Source of the DNA: QHXQ01 sp036389395
GTDB lineage: Bacteria; Acidobacteriota; Blastocatellia; Pyrinomonadales; Pyrinomonadaceae
Reading direction: 5' to 3'
Assembly (NCBI GenBank): GCA_036389395.1
Contig: DASVPY010000089.1
Location: 1-64,000, forward strand
Length of the DNA stretch: 64,000 bases
The position numbers were made by a program, and so were the translations under genes. The notes below the pieces were generated by a model that had not been told where the DNA came from, ran no database searches, and saw only the letters and a list, made by a program, of their open reading frames with translations. Each line of letters starts with the position of its first letter. The stretch's first letter is position 1. Of the stretch, positions 17,001 to 25,450 are shown piece by piece.

Positions 17001-17838
17001 AGATCCGTCAGTGGTCGTTCGCGTAACGCGTATCCTTGTCGAGAAGGCCGCCACCGAGCCGAGCTTCGGTAACGCCCTGGCCGACCTTTTCTCCAGGCAT
17101 TCGGAGTTGGGCGGTAGATTGCCGGAGGTCTTCGCGGATGACATCGGACTCTTAAAGGAAGCCTACTTCTTCGCGTGCGAAGCGGAGCACCATACCGATT
17201 ACGACGGGCACGCGTTTGATACGCTGCTCAGCCTGGACCCCAACTTCGGGCGGGAATGGGTGGCCAAGATGTTTGCCGGAAAGGATTGGATCAGCCGGCG
17301 AGATGATTCTCGCAATTACATGTTCCTGTGGCGGCGAGAGGATCACCGCGTGGTAGTTGAAAGGCTGATCGAGGCGGTCCGTGCCGAAGGGCGAGGGAAG
17401 TTCTATTCCGACTCTTACCTGCAAAACTTCTTTATACCACATGAGGGCGCCAAGGACACTCAGGTGATCTTAGACAGGCAGGACGCTTTTCTCGATGAGA
17501 CGATTGAGCGCCGGCACAGTGATAGTGATTTAATGCAGGCCCTTTTCGCCGTTATCAGAAATATGTCAGAGGATCGACGCCGGCGTCACATTGAAACCTT
17601 CCTCCGCCATAACCATGACTTTGATGCTTTCGCCAATCTTCCCCTAGAATCAGACTCTTGGGGGTATAGCGGAAGTGCAGTACCTATGTATCAGCGCCGC
17701 GTGGACTTCTTTGAATCGCTGTTGCCGATGCTGAATACAGTGGCGCTGCTGCGACACAAACAGCGAGTCGAGCAAGAGATTCAGTACCTGCGCGATGATA
17801 TTGAGCGTGAGAAGAAGAAGGACTTCGTAGGTGAGTGA
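14080..17838 (+). CDS. STAND NTPase with N-terminal endonuclease-like domain, putative defence sensor
   Basis: A 1252-residue protein with three parts. Residues 1-150 resemble a PD-(D/E)xK fold: Asp53 in GTPDTL, then a strand ending in Glu67 in FAEYSTQ, where the usual ExK Lys is Ser69 (an E-Y-(S/T)-T-Q variant I recall from STAND fusions). Residues about 190-400 are a P-loop NTPase: Walker A GHAGVGKT with Lys215, Walker B LLMVDD with Asp264/Asp265, and an IIATVRDY sensor strand. Residues 400-1252 are helical repeats of the kind that recognise targets in Avs and other STAND proteins. It is the first gene of a three-gene operon with a SIR2 protein and a nuclease. The ATG at 14080 lies 17 bases after a TATAAT (14057-14062), so the mRNA leader may be very short. 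Confidence 0.75.
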   Translation: MSKLTQIEKALLEIDPAGFQRLCDSYLVSRGYDRINPIGLVIGADKAAKGTPDTLITRPDGKYVFAEYSTQQDGLAEKFMRDLAKCFDEDKTGIPVERIHEIVLCHNSRLTAAEEHELGEECRQHGVILSTYGLGMMAHDLYQKYRGLARDFLHVEVDTGQIIRADEFVTAYNKSNFATSLDTTFRFRGDEVNQVLAALETGDVAFIAGHAGVGKTRLALECCRRYAEAHPDVEVRCIFNRGPDIFQDLRVHFGEPGHYLLMVDDTNRVTRFEYVLQLLADQREDQKIKIIATVRDYALESALNTAQPFGGGAVVELQPLSEEQIQELAREEFGIQHHLYLERIAEIAQGNPRLAVMASSLAVRENTIQSIADVSALYDEYFATIRRDLGDLTDTTLLRVAGIIAFFRVINRSNAEFMGALSDTFGISPDAFWQAAQRLHELEVVDMYEEEIVKVSDQVLSTYLFYLAVFRKQVLDYSLLLEHFFPRFRYQLVDSLNPVLVAFDADVIREGLRPHVDRAWRRLQERGDDEDLLNLIDVFWFVKQTDALVYVGDKIRSLEPEPRPISELQFAMSHNLPPTPSILGVLDNFRYAEEAASRAAVSLLLDYLEKRPAELPLVLRMLVERYGMTHRSYLNGFRTERNTADVIWERAHEGEDELASRVFLAIAGPLLQTHFSTHEPKGKLSISVIQFDVPTTPELLEFRRALWQRVSSLYQKPELREAVLNLIQKHSHSGYQVKNKEIITRDAVEVQPFLGSALDPSIYRDCVIVHDYLKVLDWLEIEADEELRARFTNETYALSELLFDDRKERRDLGWEEYERVRQEQLAAYTEGFGLEDFDRFFERCVEVLQASDRSTYEYQIHARLVDVLLQLARRDAALFETVLDRYLHAGNSLNLGPWALAPALVHLRGPERTYEVLSSGEYPGKVSWLFGYFTALPQEAATAERLQILYDLYERASWRELARNLDYLLKFTAVDPSVVVRVTRILVEKAATEPSFGNALADLFSRHSELGGRLPEVFADDIGLLKEAYFFACEAEHHTDYDGHAFDTLLSLDPNFGREWVAKMFAGKDWISRRDDSRNYMFLWRREDHRVVVERLIEAVRAEGRGKFYSDSYLQNFFIPHEGAKDTQVILDRQDAFLDETIERRHSDSDLMQALFAVIRNMSEDRRRRHIETFLRHNHDFDAFANLPLESDSWGYSGSAVPMYQRRVDFFESLLPMLNTVALLRHKQRVEQEIQYLRDDIEREKKKDFVGE

Positions 17839-17893
17839 TAGGAAAAGGCGGTAGCATACGAACTGCGTTTATAAAGATATTATGGGGTAGAAA

Positions 17894-19657
17894 ATGATCG
17901 AGCCTATTGTCTCATTGGCATTTTCGCTGCACGCAAATAAGGGAGTCTACGCCGTGCTACTGGGATCGGGTGTTTCCCGCTCAGCCGGAATCCCGACCGG
18001 CTGGGAAGTCGTTAAGGATCTCATAAATAAAGTAGCTCATCTTCATCAAGAAGAAGCCACTCCTGATCCCGAGTCATGGTACAGGGCTAAATTTAATGAG
18101 GAGCCGAATTACTCCAGACTGTTGGATGCACTAGCCAAGTCGCCTCCCGAGCGCAATCAGATTCTGAGAGGCTACTTCGAGGCCGATGAAGAAGAACGCG
18201 AACGGGGAATTAAAGTGCCCACGCCGGCGCATCATGCCATTGCCGGTTTAGTCAGTAGCGGCCACATCCGGGTCATCATTACCACTAACTTTGATCGGTT
18301 GATGGAGAGGGCTCTCGAAGCCGCCGGGATTAATCCGTCGGTCATAGACAGCCCCGATAAAATTGAAGGGGCAATGCCTCTCACCCATTCGCCCTGCACT
18401 GTCATCAAGCTGCACGGCGACTACATGGACATACGTATCAAGAACACCCCGGAAGAGCTTGCCGTTTACGACGAGCGAATGAATAAAATTCTTGACCGGG
18501 TGCTCGATGAATACGGCCTTATCGTCTGCGGCTGGTCGGCTGATTACGACGGGGCGCTCGAGGCGGCAATCTCCCGCTGCCCGTCACGACGGTTCACCAC
18601 TTATTGGGCGTATAAAGATAGGATCGGAGAGGCTGCCAAACGGTTAATCGATTTACGCCGTGCCGAGAAGGTTCGGATCGAAATCGCGGACGCATTCTTC
18701 CAAGAGGTAGCGGAAAAGGTCGCCGCACTCGAGGAGTATGACCGCCCACATCCTATGTCCGTTAAGCTGGCCGTCGCGACGGAGAAGAAATTTCTTGAGG
18801 AAGAGAAGTATAGGATACGCCTCCACGATCTTGTAATGGGAGAGACGGACAGGCTGCTTACGGCGATGTCCGACAAGAACTTCCCAATAGACATTCATAA
18901 GGTCAGCAAGGATGCCCTCTTAGAGCGTATGTCAGCTTATGACGCCGTCAGTGAAATACTGCTCGGTCTCATCATCACCGGCTGCTATTGGTCGGATACC
19001 TATGGGGATTTAGCTGCGAAGGCGCTCGAACGAGTTGCAAATCCGTCAAAGAACTTCACGGGGTCGTTAGTCTGGGAGAGGCTAAGGTGGTATCCGGCAA
19101 TGCTTCTGATGTACGGCGGCGGGATTGCCTCGGTTGCCGCGGGAAATTATGAAAACCTTGCTGTGCTATTAGCGAGGCCCAAAGTGCAGGTCATTAATAA
19201 GAGCGGATTGCTGCCTACGGCGGTCGCGTTATACTCGGAAACTCTTTTCGAGGATGATATATACGGCCTGTTTACAGACTCCCGTACGGATCCATATGCG
19301 CTAAACAGACATTTGTTCGAGGCGCTCAAAGGGCCGTTTGCGGAGACCATACCGATGGAAGACGAATATCGGAGTAGTTTCAATACCTTTGAATACCTGC
19401 TCACCCTGGTACATGCTGACATTCAGGCGAAGATAAACGTCAGTGATTACTTCTGGGGACCGCCGGGACTCTTCATGTCTGAGCGAGAGAGGCGGAACGG
19501 CGCCGTCACGATGAGGACAGTGAAACAGCAGGCGAAGGATCAGGGAAATGAATGGCCACCGCTGAAGGCAGGTCTATTCGACGGCTCATATGAAAGATTC
19601 GAGAAGGTCGTCGCCGGCGTGGAGGATCTATTGCAGATCAATCACTGGCTTCTTTGA
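17894..19657 (+). CDS. SIR2-domain protein (putative NAD-consuming effector)
   Basis: A 587-residue protein. Residues 15-270 are a SIR2-type Rossmann domain: the NAD loop GSGVSRSAGIP (24-34), TTNFDR with Asn132, catalytic His174 in KLHGD, and LIVCGWSAD. The remaining about 320 residues are helical and unrecognised, perhaps a dimerisation or sensor region. SIR2 proteins of this shape (as in Thoeris, DSR and SIR2-Avs) usually destroy NAD when phage infection is sensed. It lies 55 bases after the STAND gene and 85 before the nuclease gene, so all three are probably co-transcribed. Base composition is somewhat lower in GC than the housekeeping-like genes. Confidence 0.85.
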   Translation: MIEPIVSLAFSLHANKGVYAVLLGSGVSRSAGIPTGWEVVKDLINKVAHLHQEEATPDPESWYRAKFNEEPNYSRLLDALAKSPPERNQILRGYFEADEEERERGIKVPTPAHHAIAGLVSSGHIRVIITTNFDRLMERALEAAGINPSVIDSPDKIEGAMPLTHSPCTVIKLHGDYMDIRIKNTPEELAVYDERMNKILDRVLDEYGLIVCGWSADYDGALEAAISRCPSRRFTTYWAYKDRIGEAAKRLIDLRRAEKVRIEIADAFFQEVAEKVAALEEYDRPHPMSVKLAVATEKKFLEEEKYRIRLHDLVMGETDRLLTAMSDKNFPIDIHKVSKDALLERMSAYDAVSEILLGLIITGCYWSDTYGDLAAKALERVANPSKNFTGSLVWERLRWYPAMLLMYGGGIASVAAGNYENLAVLLARPKVQVINKSGLLPTAVALYSETLFEDDIYGLFTDSRTDPYALNRHLFEALKGPFAETIPMEDEYRSSFNTFEYLLTLVHADIQAKINVSDYFWGPPGLFMSERERRNGAVTMRTVKQQAKDQGNEWPPLKAGLFDGSYERFEKVVAGVEDLLQINHWLL

Positions 19658-19742
19658 CGCGAGTGTTTTGATGCTCGCGCACGAATTCCTTCGCCGCGAG
19701 GTTAAAGAGCTGGCGAAAGGAGGTGCGCCTCAGAGTTAGGTA

Positions 19743-21773
19743 GTGAAGCAGAAACATCTCCGAAGGAAGAAACATCGTGAGGCCATTAAGCGTCTCTTCG
19801 CGCCCGGATCTCAGTCTGCCGCCACGGCCCCCACCCCAGTCCGGCGACCCGCGACTGCCGCCTCCGCCCCTCAGCCGCCGATGAAAATGCCCATCTACTA
19901 CTCCGATCTAACGGACCATGTGCCGGCGGAAACGGAAATCGACGAGCTCGTCTCATCCTTCGTGAAGAAGCCGACCTTCTTCATGCTGGCCATGCTCAAT
20001 ACTTTCCTCTCCTTTTACGAGCACGACAGGAAGAGGTTCACCGAGGTGCAGGGGTTCTTGTTCGCCAACCTCACGGACGACGAGCTGTTCGAGCGCGCGA
20101 AGCAGAAATTTCCCAATGAGCAGATGGGATCGCGGCCCCTGTTCCACCGGCAGCAGATGTTGACACTGATGAAGAAGGTCCTGCTCATCGCTGGAGACTC
20201 AGGCAAATACAACCCGAACGATAGTGAGACGAAAGAGGGGAAGTATGCTCTGGGCAGAGTAGCGCTAATGACTAACGACCTGCTCAATCCTGAAGAGCAG
20301 TCCCGGAGGCTTGAGCAGGGCGGGACGGCGGAGGGCGACAGGCGCAGGCTCTACGAGGAGTTTTGCACCCAGATGCTACCGTTGTATGAGTTGTCGTACG
20401 CGCCCGAAGTGATCCCGGCACTCGTCCGCAATGACGAGTACTTCAAAATCTTCGAGCGCATGGCGGCGCAGAAGAAGTTTGTCTTCTCCGACGGCGACAG
20501 CGTCCCGGACAGATTCTTCAAGCTGACGAGCCTCAAGCTTAAAGACTACCTGCTCATGATTATGGCCGTGTACCTGAATTATCAGGGTGTGTCTACAGGG
20601 GAGGACGCTATCAAGCGGTTGATTGATAACCCTGCTAATTTCAACGTTGCGGTCGACGTGATCTTCAGCAAGATGAGGTTCACTGCTGATGAGAGGAGGG
20701 CGTTCTTTCGGCAGACTTCGGCGAGTGTCGAAGGCCTCGCCGAGGCTTGCCGGGTGGTACGCTCCAAGGCTCCGCTTATGCAGCAGTATGACTTTACCGC
20801 CTTGCGGACATACCCACTCATCTACATGCGTGAGCAGGAAGACATCGTGACCTGCCTCGACTCATCCTTTCTCGCCGAGAAGATCTCGACCGGCGTTTAC
20901 TACAACATCAAGCAGCCTCTAGAGATGGCGGCTAAGAGGTTCAACGGCGAGGGCGAAGAGGAATCTGCTAAGATCGCCCAGAAGGATCATGATGACTTCT
21001 TGGGGTACTGGGGCAGCGCCTTCGAAATCTACGTCAACGACCGGCTGCGGGACGCGCGCTCTCCAGGACTCAAGAGGTTCTACGCCTCTCCCCACTACGA
21101 CGAGCCTCCGTCGAAGGCCGACACGGAGGTATTCGACGCAGTACTCGATTACGGCAGCGCCCTAGTCGTCTTCGAGCATAAGGGAAAGTATCTCGAGCTG
21201 GGTGCCAAATACAGCGGCGACCGCGAGTTGTTCCTCGCTGACCTGAAGAGCAAGAAGAGGATTGGGAAGGGCGTCTACCAGTTTGCTGACAACCTTGAGC
21301 GGGTGTTCGATAACGCTGAAGGCGCTAAGCGTCGTACATTTCATGAAAGGGGTGACCAAGGGAATCCGGTCAGTCGTTTCGGGCTAAAGGATATCCTCCG
21401 CGTGAAGAGAATCTACCCGGTGATCGTCCACCAGGACTTCTCGCTCCAGCTCAATTGCGTGAACCAGATCATGGCTGAGTTCTTCCGAGAGGAAATCGCG
21501 AAAAAGAGAGTTGACCCGGAGCTTGTTCGACCGCTTTCCTTGCTGAGTGTCGAAGACGTAGAAGTGATAATCCCTTATCTAGTGGCCGTCCCGCTCCCGG
21601 ATATTTTGGAGGAGTATGCCAAGAATGATGACCCTCTGATGACCTTCGATAGGATTTTTAGAGCGTTCTTGAGGAGAAGGCGCACCAAGTTTCGTCGCAA
21701 CGAGTGGAGTGACCGTCGTTCAGATGAGATCTGGCAGGAAATGCGAGACCTATTCGTCGATTTATCTGATTAG
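19743..21773 (+). CDS. PD-(D/E)xK nuclease-like protein, third gene of the STAND/SIR2 operon
   Basis: A 676-residue protein not assigned to a named family. The N-terminus is strongly basic (KQKHLRRKKHREAIKRLF) and Pro/Ala-rich, then helical. Residues about 430-520 show a PD-(D/E)xK core: Glu in SAFEIYVNDRL, Asp465/Asp469 in FDAVLDYG, and Glu478-His-Lys480 in VVFEHKG, the ordinary catalytic spacing. The C-terminus is basic (RRRRTKFRRNEW). The start is a GTG at 19743; an AAAGGAGGTG at about 19715-19724 is rather far from it. As the last gene of the operon it could be a second effector, or process nucleic acid for the STAND sensor. The nuclease call rests on motif reading only. Confidence 0.65.
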   Translation: MKQKHLRRKKHREAIKRLFAPGSQSAATAPTPVRRPATAASAPQPPMKMPIYYSDLTDHVPAETEIDELVSSFVKKPTFFMLAMLNTFLSFYEHDRKRFTEVQGFLFANLTDDELFERAKQKFPNEQMGSRPLFHRQQMLTLMKKVLLIAGDSGKYNPNDSETKEGKYALGRVALMTNDLLNPEEQSRRLEQGGTAEGDRRRLYEEFCTQMLPLYELSYAPEVIPALVRNDEYFKIFERMAAQKKFVFSDGDSVPDRFFKLTSLKLKDYLLMIMAVYLNYQGVSTGEDAIKRLIDNPANFNVAVDVIFSKMRFTADERRAFFRQTSASVEGLAEACRVVRSKAPLMQQYDFTALRTYPLIYMREQEDIVTCLDSSFLAEKISTGVYYNIKQPLEMAAKRFNGEGEEESAKIAQKDHDDFLGYWGSAFEIYVNDRLRDARSPGLKRFYASPHYDEPPSKADTEVFDAVLDYGSALVVFEHKGKYLELGAKYSGDRELFLADLKSKKRIGKGVYQFADNLERVFDNAEGAKRRTFHERGDQGNPVSRFGLKDILRVKRIYPVIVHQDFSLQLNCVNQIMAEFFREEIAKKRVDPELVRPLSLLSVEDVEVIIPYLVAVPLPDILEEYAKNDDPLMTFDRIFRAFLRRRRTKFRRNEWSDRRSDEIWQEMRDLFVDLSD

Positions 21774-21777
21774 GCTG

Positions 21778-21801
21778 GAGGCGACCGGAACGGGACGCCT
21801 C
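21778..21801. terminator. Possible bidirectional terminator hairpin
   Basis: GAGGCG at 21778-21783 pairs with CGCCTC at 21796-21801, with further pairing of CC and GG inside. It sits between the convergent nuclease and response-regulator genes. There is no T-tract, so termination is uncertain. Confidence 0.3.
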
Positions 21802-22183
21802 AGGTGCGGCGAACGCGGGAGCCGATGAGAAGCCCCCTGATGGCCTCGATCAGCACGCCGACGTCTTGCGGCTTCCGCAGGAACAGATCCGCGCCGGCTG
21901 CTAGCGCCTCCTGCTCCACAGGGCTGGCCGTAAACATGACGACCGGCACATACCTCCGGTGAAGCGCGGTGCGCGTAGCGCGCGAGAGCGTCGCGCCGTC
22001 GACTCCCGACAGTTCGTAGTCAGTGATGATCAGGTTGTAGGGAGTCTCGCCCTCGATCTCGGCCAAGCCCAACCATCCGTCCTCGCGGACGGTGACCTCC
22101 CAGCCCTCGGCCGCGAGCGTGTCCCGGATCATCCCTGCCACCAGCCTGTCGTCTTCGATCAGGAGGATTCTGACGGCTCCCAC
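21800..22183 (-). CDS. Single-domain response regulator (CheY-like)
   Basis: A receiver domain of about 127 residues with no output domain. Acid pocket Asp11/Asp12 (LLIEDD), phosphoacceptor Asp55 (LIITDYELSG), Thr in VVMFTAS and Lys in FLRKP are all present. The open frame extends to 22258, but the GTG at 22183 follows AAAGAGG and sits right before the first strand, so I take that as the start. No histidine kinase is in the window, so the partner is elsewhere. It would act by protein contact, not DNA binding. Confidence 0.85.
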   Translation of the reverse strand: MGAVRILLIEDDRLVAGMIRDTLAAEGWEVTVREDGWLGLAEIEGETPYNLIITDYELSGVDGATLSRATRTALHRRYVPVVMFTASPVEQEALAAGADLFLRKPQDVGVLIEAIRGLLIGSRVRRT

Positions 22184-22391
22184 CTCATTGCCTCTTTCTC
22201 GGGAGTGAAGAATAGGGGACGGAAATTGACGGGGTGCCGGCGAGCGCGTCTCGCTCACAGGTCACGCTGGCAACTAACCCTGAAGGCTGCCTCTACGACA
22301 CAATCGTAGATTAAAGTGGCTACTACGACGGACGCTCGAATCACACGCGGTCCGGCCCTGAAGTGAAGCTGGTACAGTCGCTCTGAGCAGG

Positions 22392-22664
22392 CTACGCGTG
22401 TTGCCCCCGGACGCTTGACGGGTCGATCTCTACGGCCACCGACAATAGCCCTGCTCGGGATCTCTCCAACGTAGCTTCCAGCGCGGCCTCCGTTTCGTTG
22501 AGTCGCAGCCGCTCCGCCAACAGCCGCTCGGCCGCTTCGACGGGCGCGCGCAGGCGCCGCACCTCCGCACTCAGGCGGAGCAGGTCGGCGAGCACCGCGT
22601 AGTCGGTGCCGAGCGCCCTCGCCCGTTCCACGATCTCATCCAACTCCTCTTCACTGATCATCAT
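22392..22664 (-). CDS. Small helical/coiled-coil protein of unknown function
   Basis: About 90 residues, nearly all predicted helix, rich in Glu, Arg and Leu in a heptad-like pattern (RLSAEVRRLRAPVEAAERLLAERLRL). The ATG at 22664 follows GGAGGGGAAGCAGGA; the frame also opens from a GTG at 22700, one base after the ParA stop. I do not recognise a family. Position directly downstream of ParA suggests a plasmid-partition-type operon, but no ParB domain is visible. Confidence 0.5.
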   Translation of the reverse strand: MMISEEELDEIVERARALGTDYAVLADLLRLSAEVRRLRAPVEAAERLLAERLRLNETEAALEATLERSRAGLLSVAVEIDPSSVRGQHA

Positions 22665-22701
22665 TCCTGCTTCCCCTCCAGCGGCCGCCGATAGCCTCAC
22701 G

Positions 22702-23510
22702 TCACCAACTCTTCGCCACGGTCGCCTGCCCGATTGGGGCGAGTCTCAGCCTGGACAAGGCCTCGTCCGCTAGACGCGCGTATAAATCTGCTGCTGACGA
22801 GTGCGAAGCAGCAGCCGTCATCGGCCTGCCGCGCTCCGAGCACGCCTCGATCTCGTTGTCGAGATGTACGATGGTGTCGAACACCCTTTCGCCCCACCCG
22901 GCCTTCAGCCGCTCGTATAGTCTCCCGACGAATGGTCGCGGCAGTCGAACCGGTTGCAGACCACCCACAACTCAGAGCGCTTATCACCGAACTGCACGCC
23001 GTCCAGATAATCATGCACGAGCCGTAACCCCTCCTCCCCCTGTCCTCCCGGCGAGACGGGCGCGAGCACGTGCGTCGATGCGTACAGACAGGCGCGCGTC
23101 AGCGGCGCGAGAGAGGAGGGCGTGTCGAGGATGGCGACATCGTGGAAGTCAGAGATTGAAGCAAGACGGGCGCTCAGGTCTGTGAGCCGCGCGCTCTCCA
23201 AGCTCTCGAAGAGGGCTAAGCCAATGTCGCCTGCTACGACGCCCGGGTTGGTGAAACTCGTCGGGGAGAAAACGTCCCAAACGGGCGCGCGGCGCCTCGA
23301 CTTGGGACGCGCTGTCGGGAGCAGTACGTCCGAGAGCATGCCGACCACATCGTCAGGTTTTATGAAGAAGATAGTGGCGCGGGCCTGCGGGTCTGCGTCC
23401 ACTAGCAGCGTCCGCAGGCCGCGGCCCGCGAGTTCGGCCGCTAAATTGACGGCGACCGTCGTCTTGCCCGACCGGGCGGCCACGTTTGCCACGCTGATGA
23501 CTGCTTTCAT
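22702..23510 (-). pseudogene. parA: ParA-family ATPase interrupted by a frameshift
   Basis: A MinD/ParA-type ATPase. From the ATG at 23510 the frame reads MKAVISVANVAARSGKTTVAVNLAAEL (deviant Walker A KGGxxKT-like: ARSGKTT), LLVDADPQARAT (Walker A') and ILDTPSSLAP (Walker B), but ends with a stop at about 22905 after VVCNRFDCRDH. The C-terminal part continues in the -1 frame (RPFVGRLYERLKAGWGERVFD... to the stop at 22702), which matches the normal ParA ending with VFDT and the ADLYARLADE helix. The join lies near 22935-22945. No slippery heptamer is seen, so this is a mutation or a sequencing indel, not programmed frameshifting. Confidence 0.75.
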
Positions 23511-23545
23511 ACGGCTCAGAGAAACCTCACTGTTAGTTTGAAGAT

Positions 23546-24550
23546 TCAACGCGAGAGCAGGGCGCAGGCGCGTTCGATGTGCTCGCGCGCCACCTTGAAG
23601 ATGGCGGAGATCGCGCCGCGGAAGTCCATCAGCGGCACGTCGCCTTGGGTGTTGACGGGGATGCCGTACTTCGCGATCAGCGTCCGCTGCGGCTGGTAGA
23701 GCGCCGCCGGCACGGCCAGCAGCCCCTTTGTCGTGTTCCACGCCACGCGCAGGTCCGTGTATGCCTCGAGCGCGAGTTCGATCTCGTCCCTTACCTCGCC
23801 GGGCCCGAGGTCGGAGAGGTGGTCGTCAACCTCGCCCTTCACATCGAGCAGGAGCCGGCCGTAATCGTCGTAGTCGGGTGCTACCTCCTCGGCGGCAGCC
23901 AGCCTGCGCAGTGCTCGGAGTGCACCGCGGGCAGCCGCCATCTCTCCCGCAGTAAGCGCCCGCTTGCGGGGGATAGGAGACGCGGGCGGAGCCTTCAGGA
24001 AGCGGAGCGACGAGAAGAATCGTTGCGCGTCACCGAGAGGGCGGTTCGGGTCGCGGGACATAACCGCGAGCGTGTACATCCTAGCGCCGCGGAAATAGAC
24101 TCTCGCCCATAGGCATGCCTTGGGAGGGCTCGTCAAACTCCCGATCTGGAGTGGCGTGACCGCTTGATATTGCCAGCCGCCGTCCGTTAGCTTCTCCCTG
24201 CCCACCACGCTCCACGCGTCTATGAGCAGTCCGCGTTCGTACTCTTCTAGGAGAAGCTGCCTGTTGACCGAGGCTGCCCTCACCGGCAGGTCCTTATAGC
24301 TCACGGTGAACGAATACCCTTCGCCCGCGTTTGACGAGTAGATAGAGATCGTCTGCCCGGTGAAATACCTCTGCGGGGTGACCTTCGTCTCCTTGGAAGG
24401 CGCGGCGGGCATTTGGAGGGTGAAATCGCCGTCCGGCCCCTTGAGCGTGACCCAATCTTGCCGAGCTTGTGAAACCAAGAGCGGCTGGGCGAGGAACAAG
24501 AGATGCCCAACGATAAAAAGTAATCGGCGAAAGATGAGTGAGCGATTCAT
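23546..24550 (-). CDS. Secreted protein of unknown function
   Basis: About 334 residues from the ATG at 24550. An N-terminal signal (MNRSLIFRRLLFIVGHLLFLAQPLLV) ends near residue 30. Residues 35-180 are a beta-rich domain (DWVTLKGPDGDFTLQMPAAPSKET...FSSLRF) of the kind seen in many exported acidobacterial and cyanobacterial proteins. A charged linker and a helical C-terminal region (residues 200-334) follow. No catalytic motif is visible. It is upstream of the frameshifted parA on the same strand with 35 bases between. Confidence 0.6.
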   Translation of the reverse strand: MNRSLIFRRLLFIVGHLLFLAQPLLVSQARQDWVTLKGPDGDFTLQMPAAPSKETKVTPQRYFTGQTISIYSSNAGEGYSFTVSYKDLPVRAASVNRQLLLEEYERGLLIDAWSVVGREKLTDGGWQYQAVTPLQIGSLTSPPKACLWARVYFRGARMYTLAVMSRDPNRPLGDAQRFFSSLRFLKAPPASPIPRKRALTAGEMAAARGALRALRRLAAAEEVAPDYDDYGRLLLDVKGEVDDHLSDLGPGEVRDEIELALEAYTDLRVAWNTTKGLLAVPAALYQPQRTLIAKYGIPVNTQGDVPLMDFRGAISAIFKVAREHIERACALLSR

Positions 24551-24615
24551 CGTGATATCAAATGTGCCTGCCACCATTAGCCGCCGCCTAGCTGCCGCCG
24601 TGGCTCACTTTGCCC

Positions 24616-24850
24616 TTGAATAATTCGCCGAAGCTTCTATTATCGGTGTGCCATACGCGCAACCGGCTTCTGCCCGCGGACCGATTAAAGTTGATCGCAA
24701 CTAGCCTAGGCGACGCATGAAGGTGGTCGCCGCGGAGTTCATCAGGACTGAACTCCGGGCGGCGACAGCGCGCGACGGCATTCTAGGTAGATTTATACCT
24801 AGACACAAGGGGCTGCCCGGGGCGTTGCTCCCGTCAGGAGGTCAGGCCTG
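24616..24850 (+). promoter_or_regulatory. Promoter and structured leader of XRE paralogue 1
   Basis: TTGAAT (24616-24621), a 16-base spacer and TATTAT (24638-24643) form a promoter about 205 bases before the ATG. The leader can form three hairpins. A long one (24726-24766) has about 16 base pairs with a two-base bulge. The second pairs TCTAGGTA (24782-24789) with TACCTAGA (24796-24803). The third has TCAGG (24834-24838) and CCTGA (24847-24851) enclosing the Shine-Dalgarno AGGAGG and reaching the start codon. The same layout recurs upstream of the next XRE gene with different stem sequences. Confidence 0.55.
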
Positions 24851-25183
24851 ATGGGGAAGCAGACCCGCAAGCGGCCCGAGCGGCTGCCGGAAAAGTTGCT
24901 GGAGATCCGCTTGAAGCTCGGCCTCTCGCAGAACGGCATGGTCCGGCGGATGGGCCTAGAGGACGAGATCGAGCGGGATTACATCTCAAAGTACGAGCGC
25001 GGCACGCTGGAGCCTTCCCTGTGGGTGCTCCTGCGATACGCGCAGGCCGCCAACGTCTGGGTCGACGTCCTGATAGACAACGACCTCGACCTCCCCGAAA
25101 AACTTCCGGCCAGGTCAAAGAGCGAGGGCGCGAAAAGAAAGCGGTCAGGACGCGGCGGCACGAAGAGGCAGGCTCGTCCCTGA
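24851..25183 (+). CDS. XRE-family HTH protein, paralogue 1
   Basis: A 110-residue protein with a Cro/CI-type helix-turn-helix at residues 13-75: LPEKLLEIRLKLGLSQNGMVRRMG, then ISKYERGTLEPSLWVLLRYAQAANVWVDVLID. A short acidic link and a very basic tail (SEGAKRKRSGRGGTKRQARP) follow. It should bind DNA, possibly its own leader or promoter. The paralogue at 25451 is closely similar in both protein and upstream DNA, so they arose by tandem duplication; a third, ruined copy is at 32853. The ATG at 24851 sits inside the SD hairpin described for the leader. Confidence 0.85.
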   Translation: MGKQTRKRPERLPEKLLEIRLKLGLSQNGMVRRMGLEDEIERDYISKYERGTLEPSLWVLLRYAQAANVWVDVLIDNDLDLPEKLPARSKSEGAKRKRSGRGGTKRQARP

Positions 25184-25222
25184 TCTAGACAACCCCCGGC
25201 CTACCGCGCTTCCGCGTCGCGC

Positions 25223-25450
25223 TTGAATTATCCGCCGGAGGTTCTATCATCATCGCATTAATATTGCGCGGCAGAACCCCTGCCCGCAGTTCTGAGACCC
25301 TTGACTAGAGCGGCACCACGCGACGGATGACGGGGGCGGCCGGGAGAGCGTCGAAGCTCAAATCCCCGGCGGCGCGCCACCGGCATTCCATACTAGCCCA
25401 AATGGGCTTAGCTGCAAACGGCGAATTGGTTCGTCAGGAGGTGATTCCTG
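25223..25450 (+). promoter_or_regulatory. Promoter and structured leader of XRE paralogue 2
   Basis: TTGAAT (25223-25228), 16 bases and TATCAT (25245-25250) mirror the promoter of paralogue 1. Hairpins again occur in the same order. GCCGGG/CCCGGC with an inner AGC/GCT spans 25339-25370. AGCCCA (25395-25400) pairs with TGGGCT (25403-25408). TCAGGA (25434-25439) pairs with TCCTGA (25446-25451), enclosing the SD and the A of ATG. Stem sequences differ from copy 1 but pairing is kept. Confidence 0.55.

Noticed and set aside
22905..22968. Programmed -1 frameshifting in parA
   Set aside because: No slippery heptamer or downstream stem is evident at the join; mutation or sequencing error is simpler.
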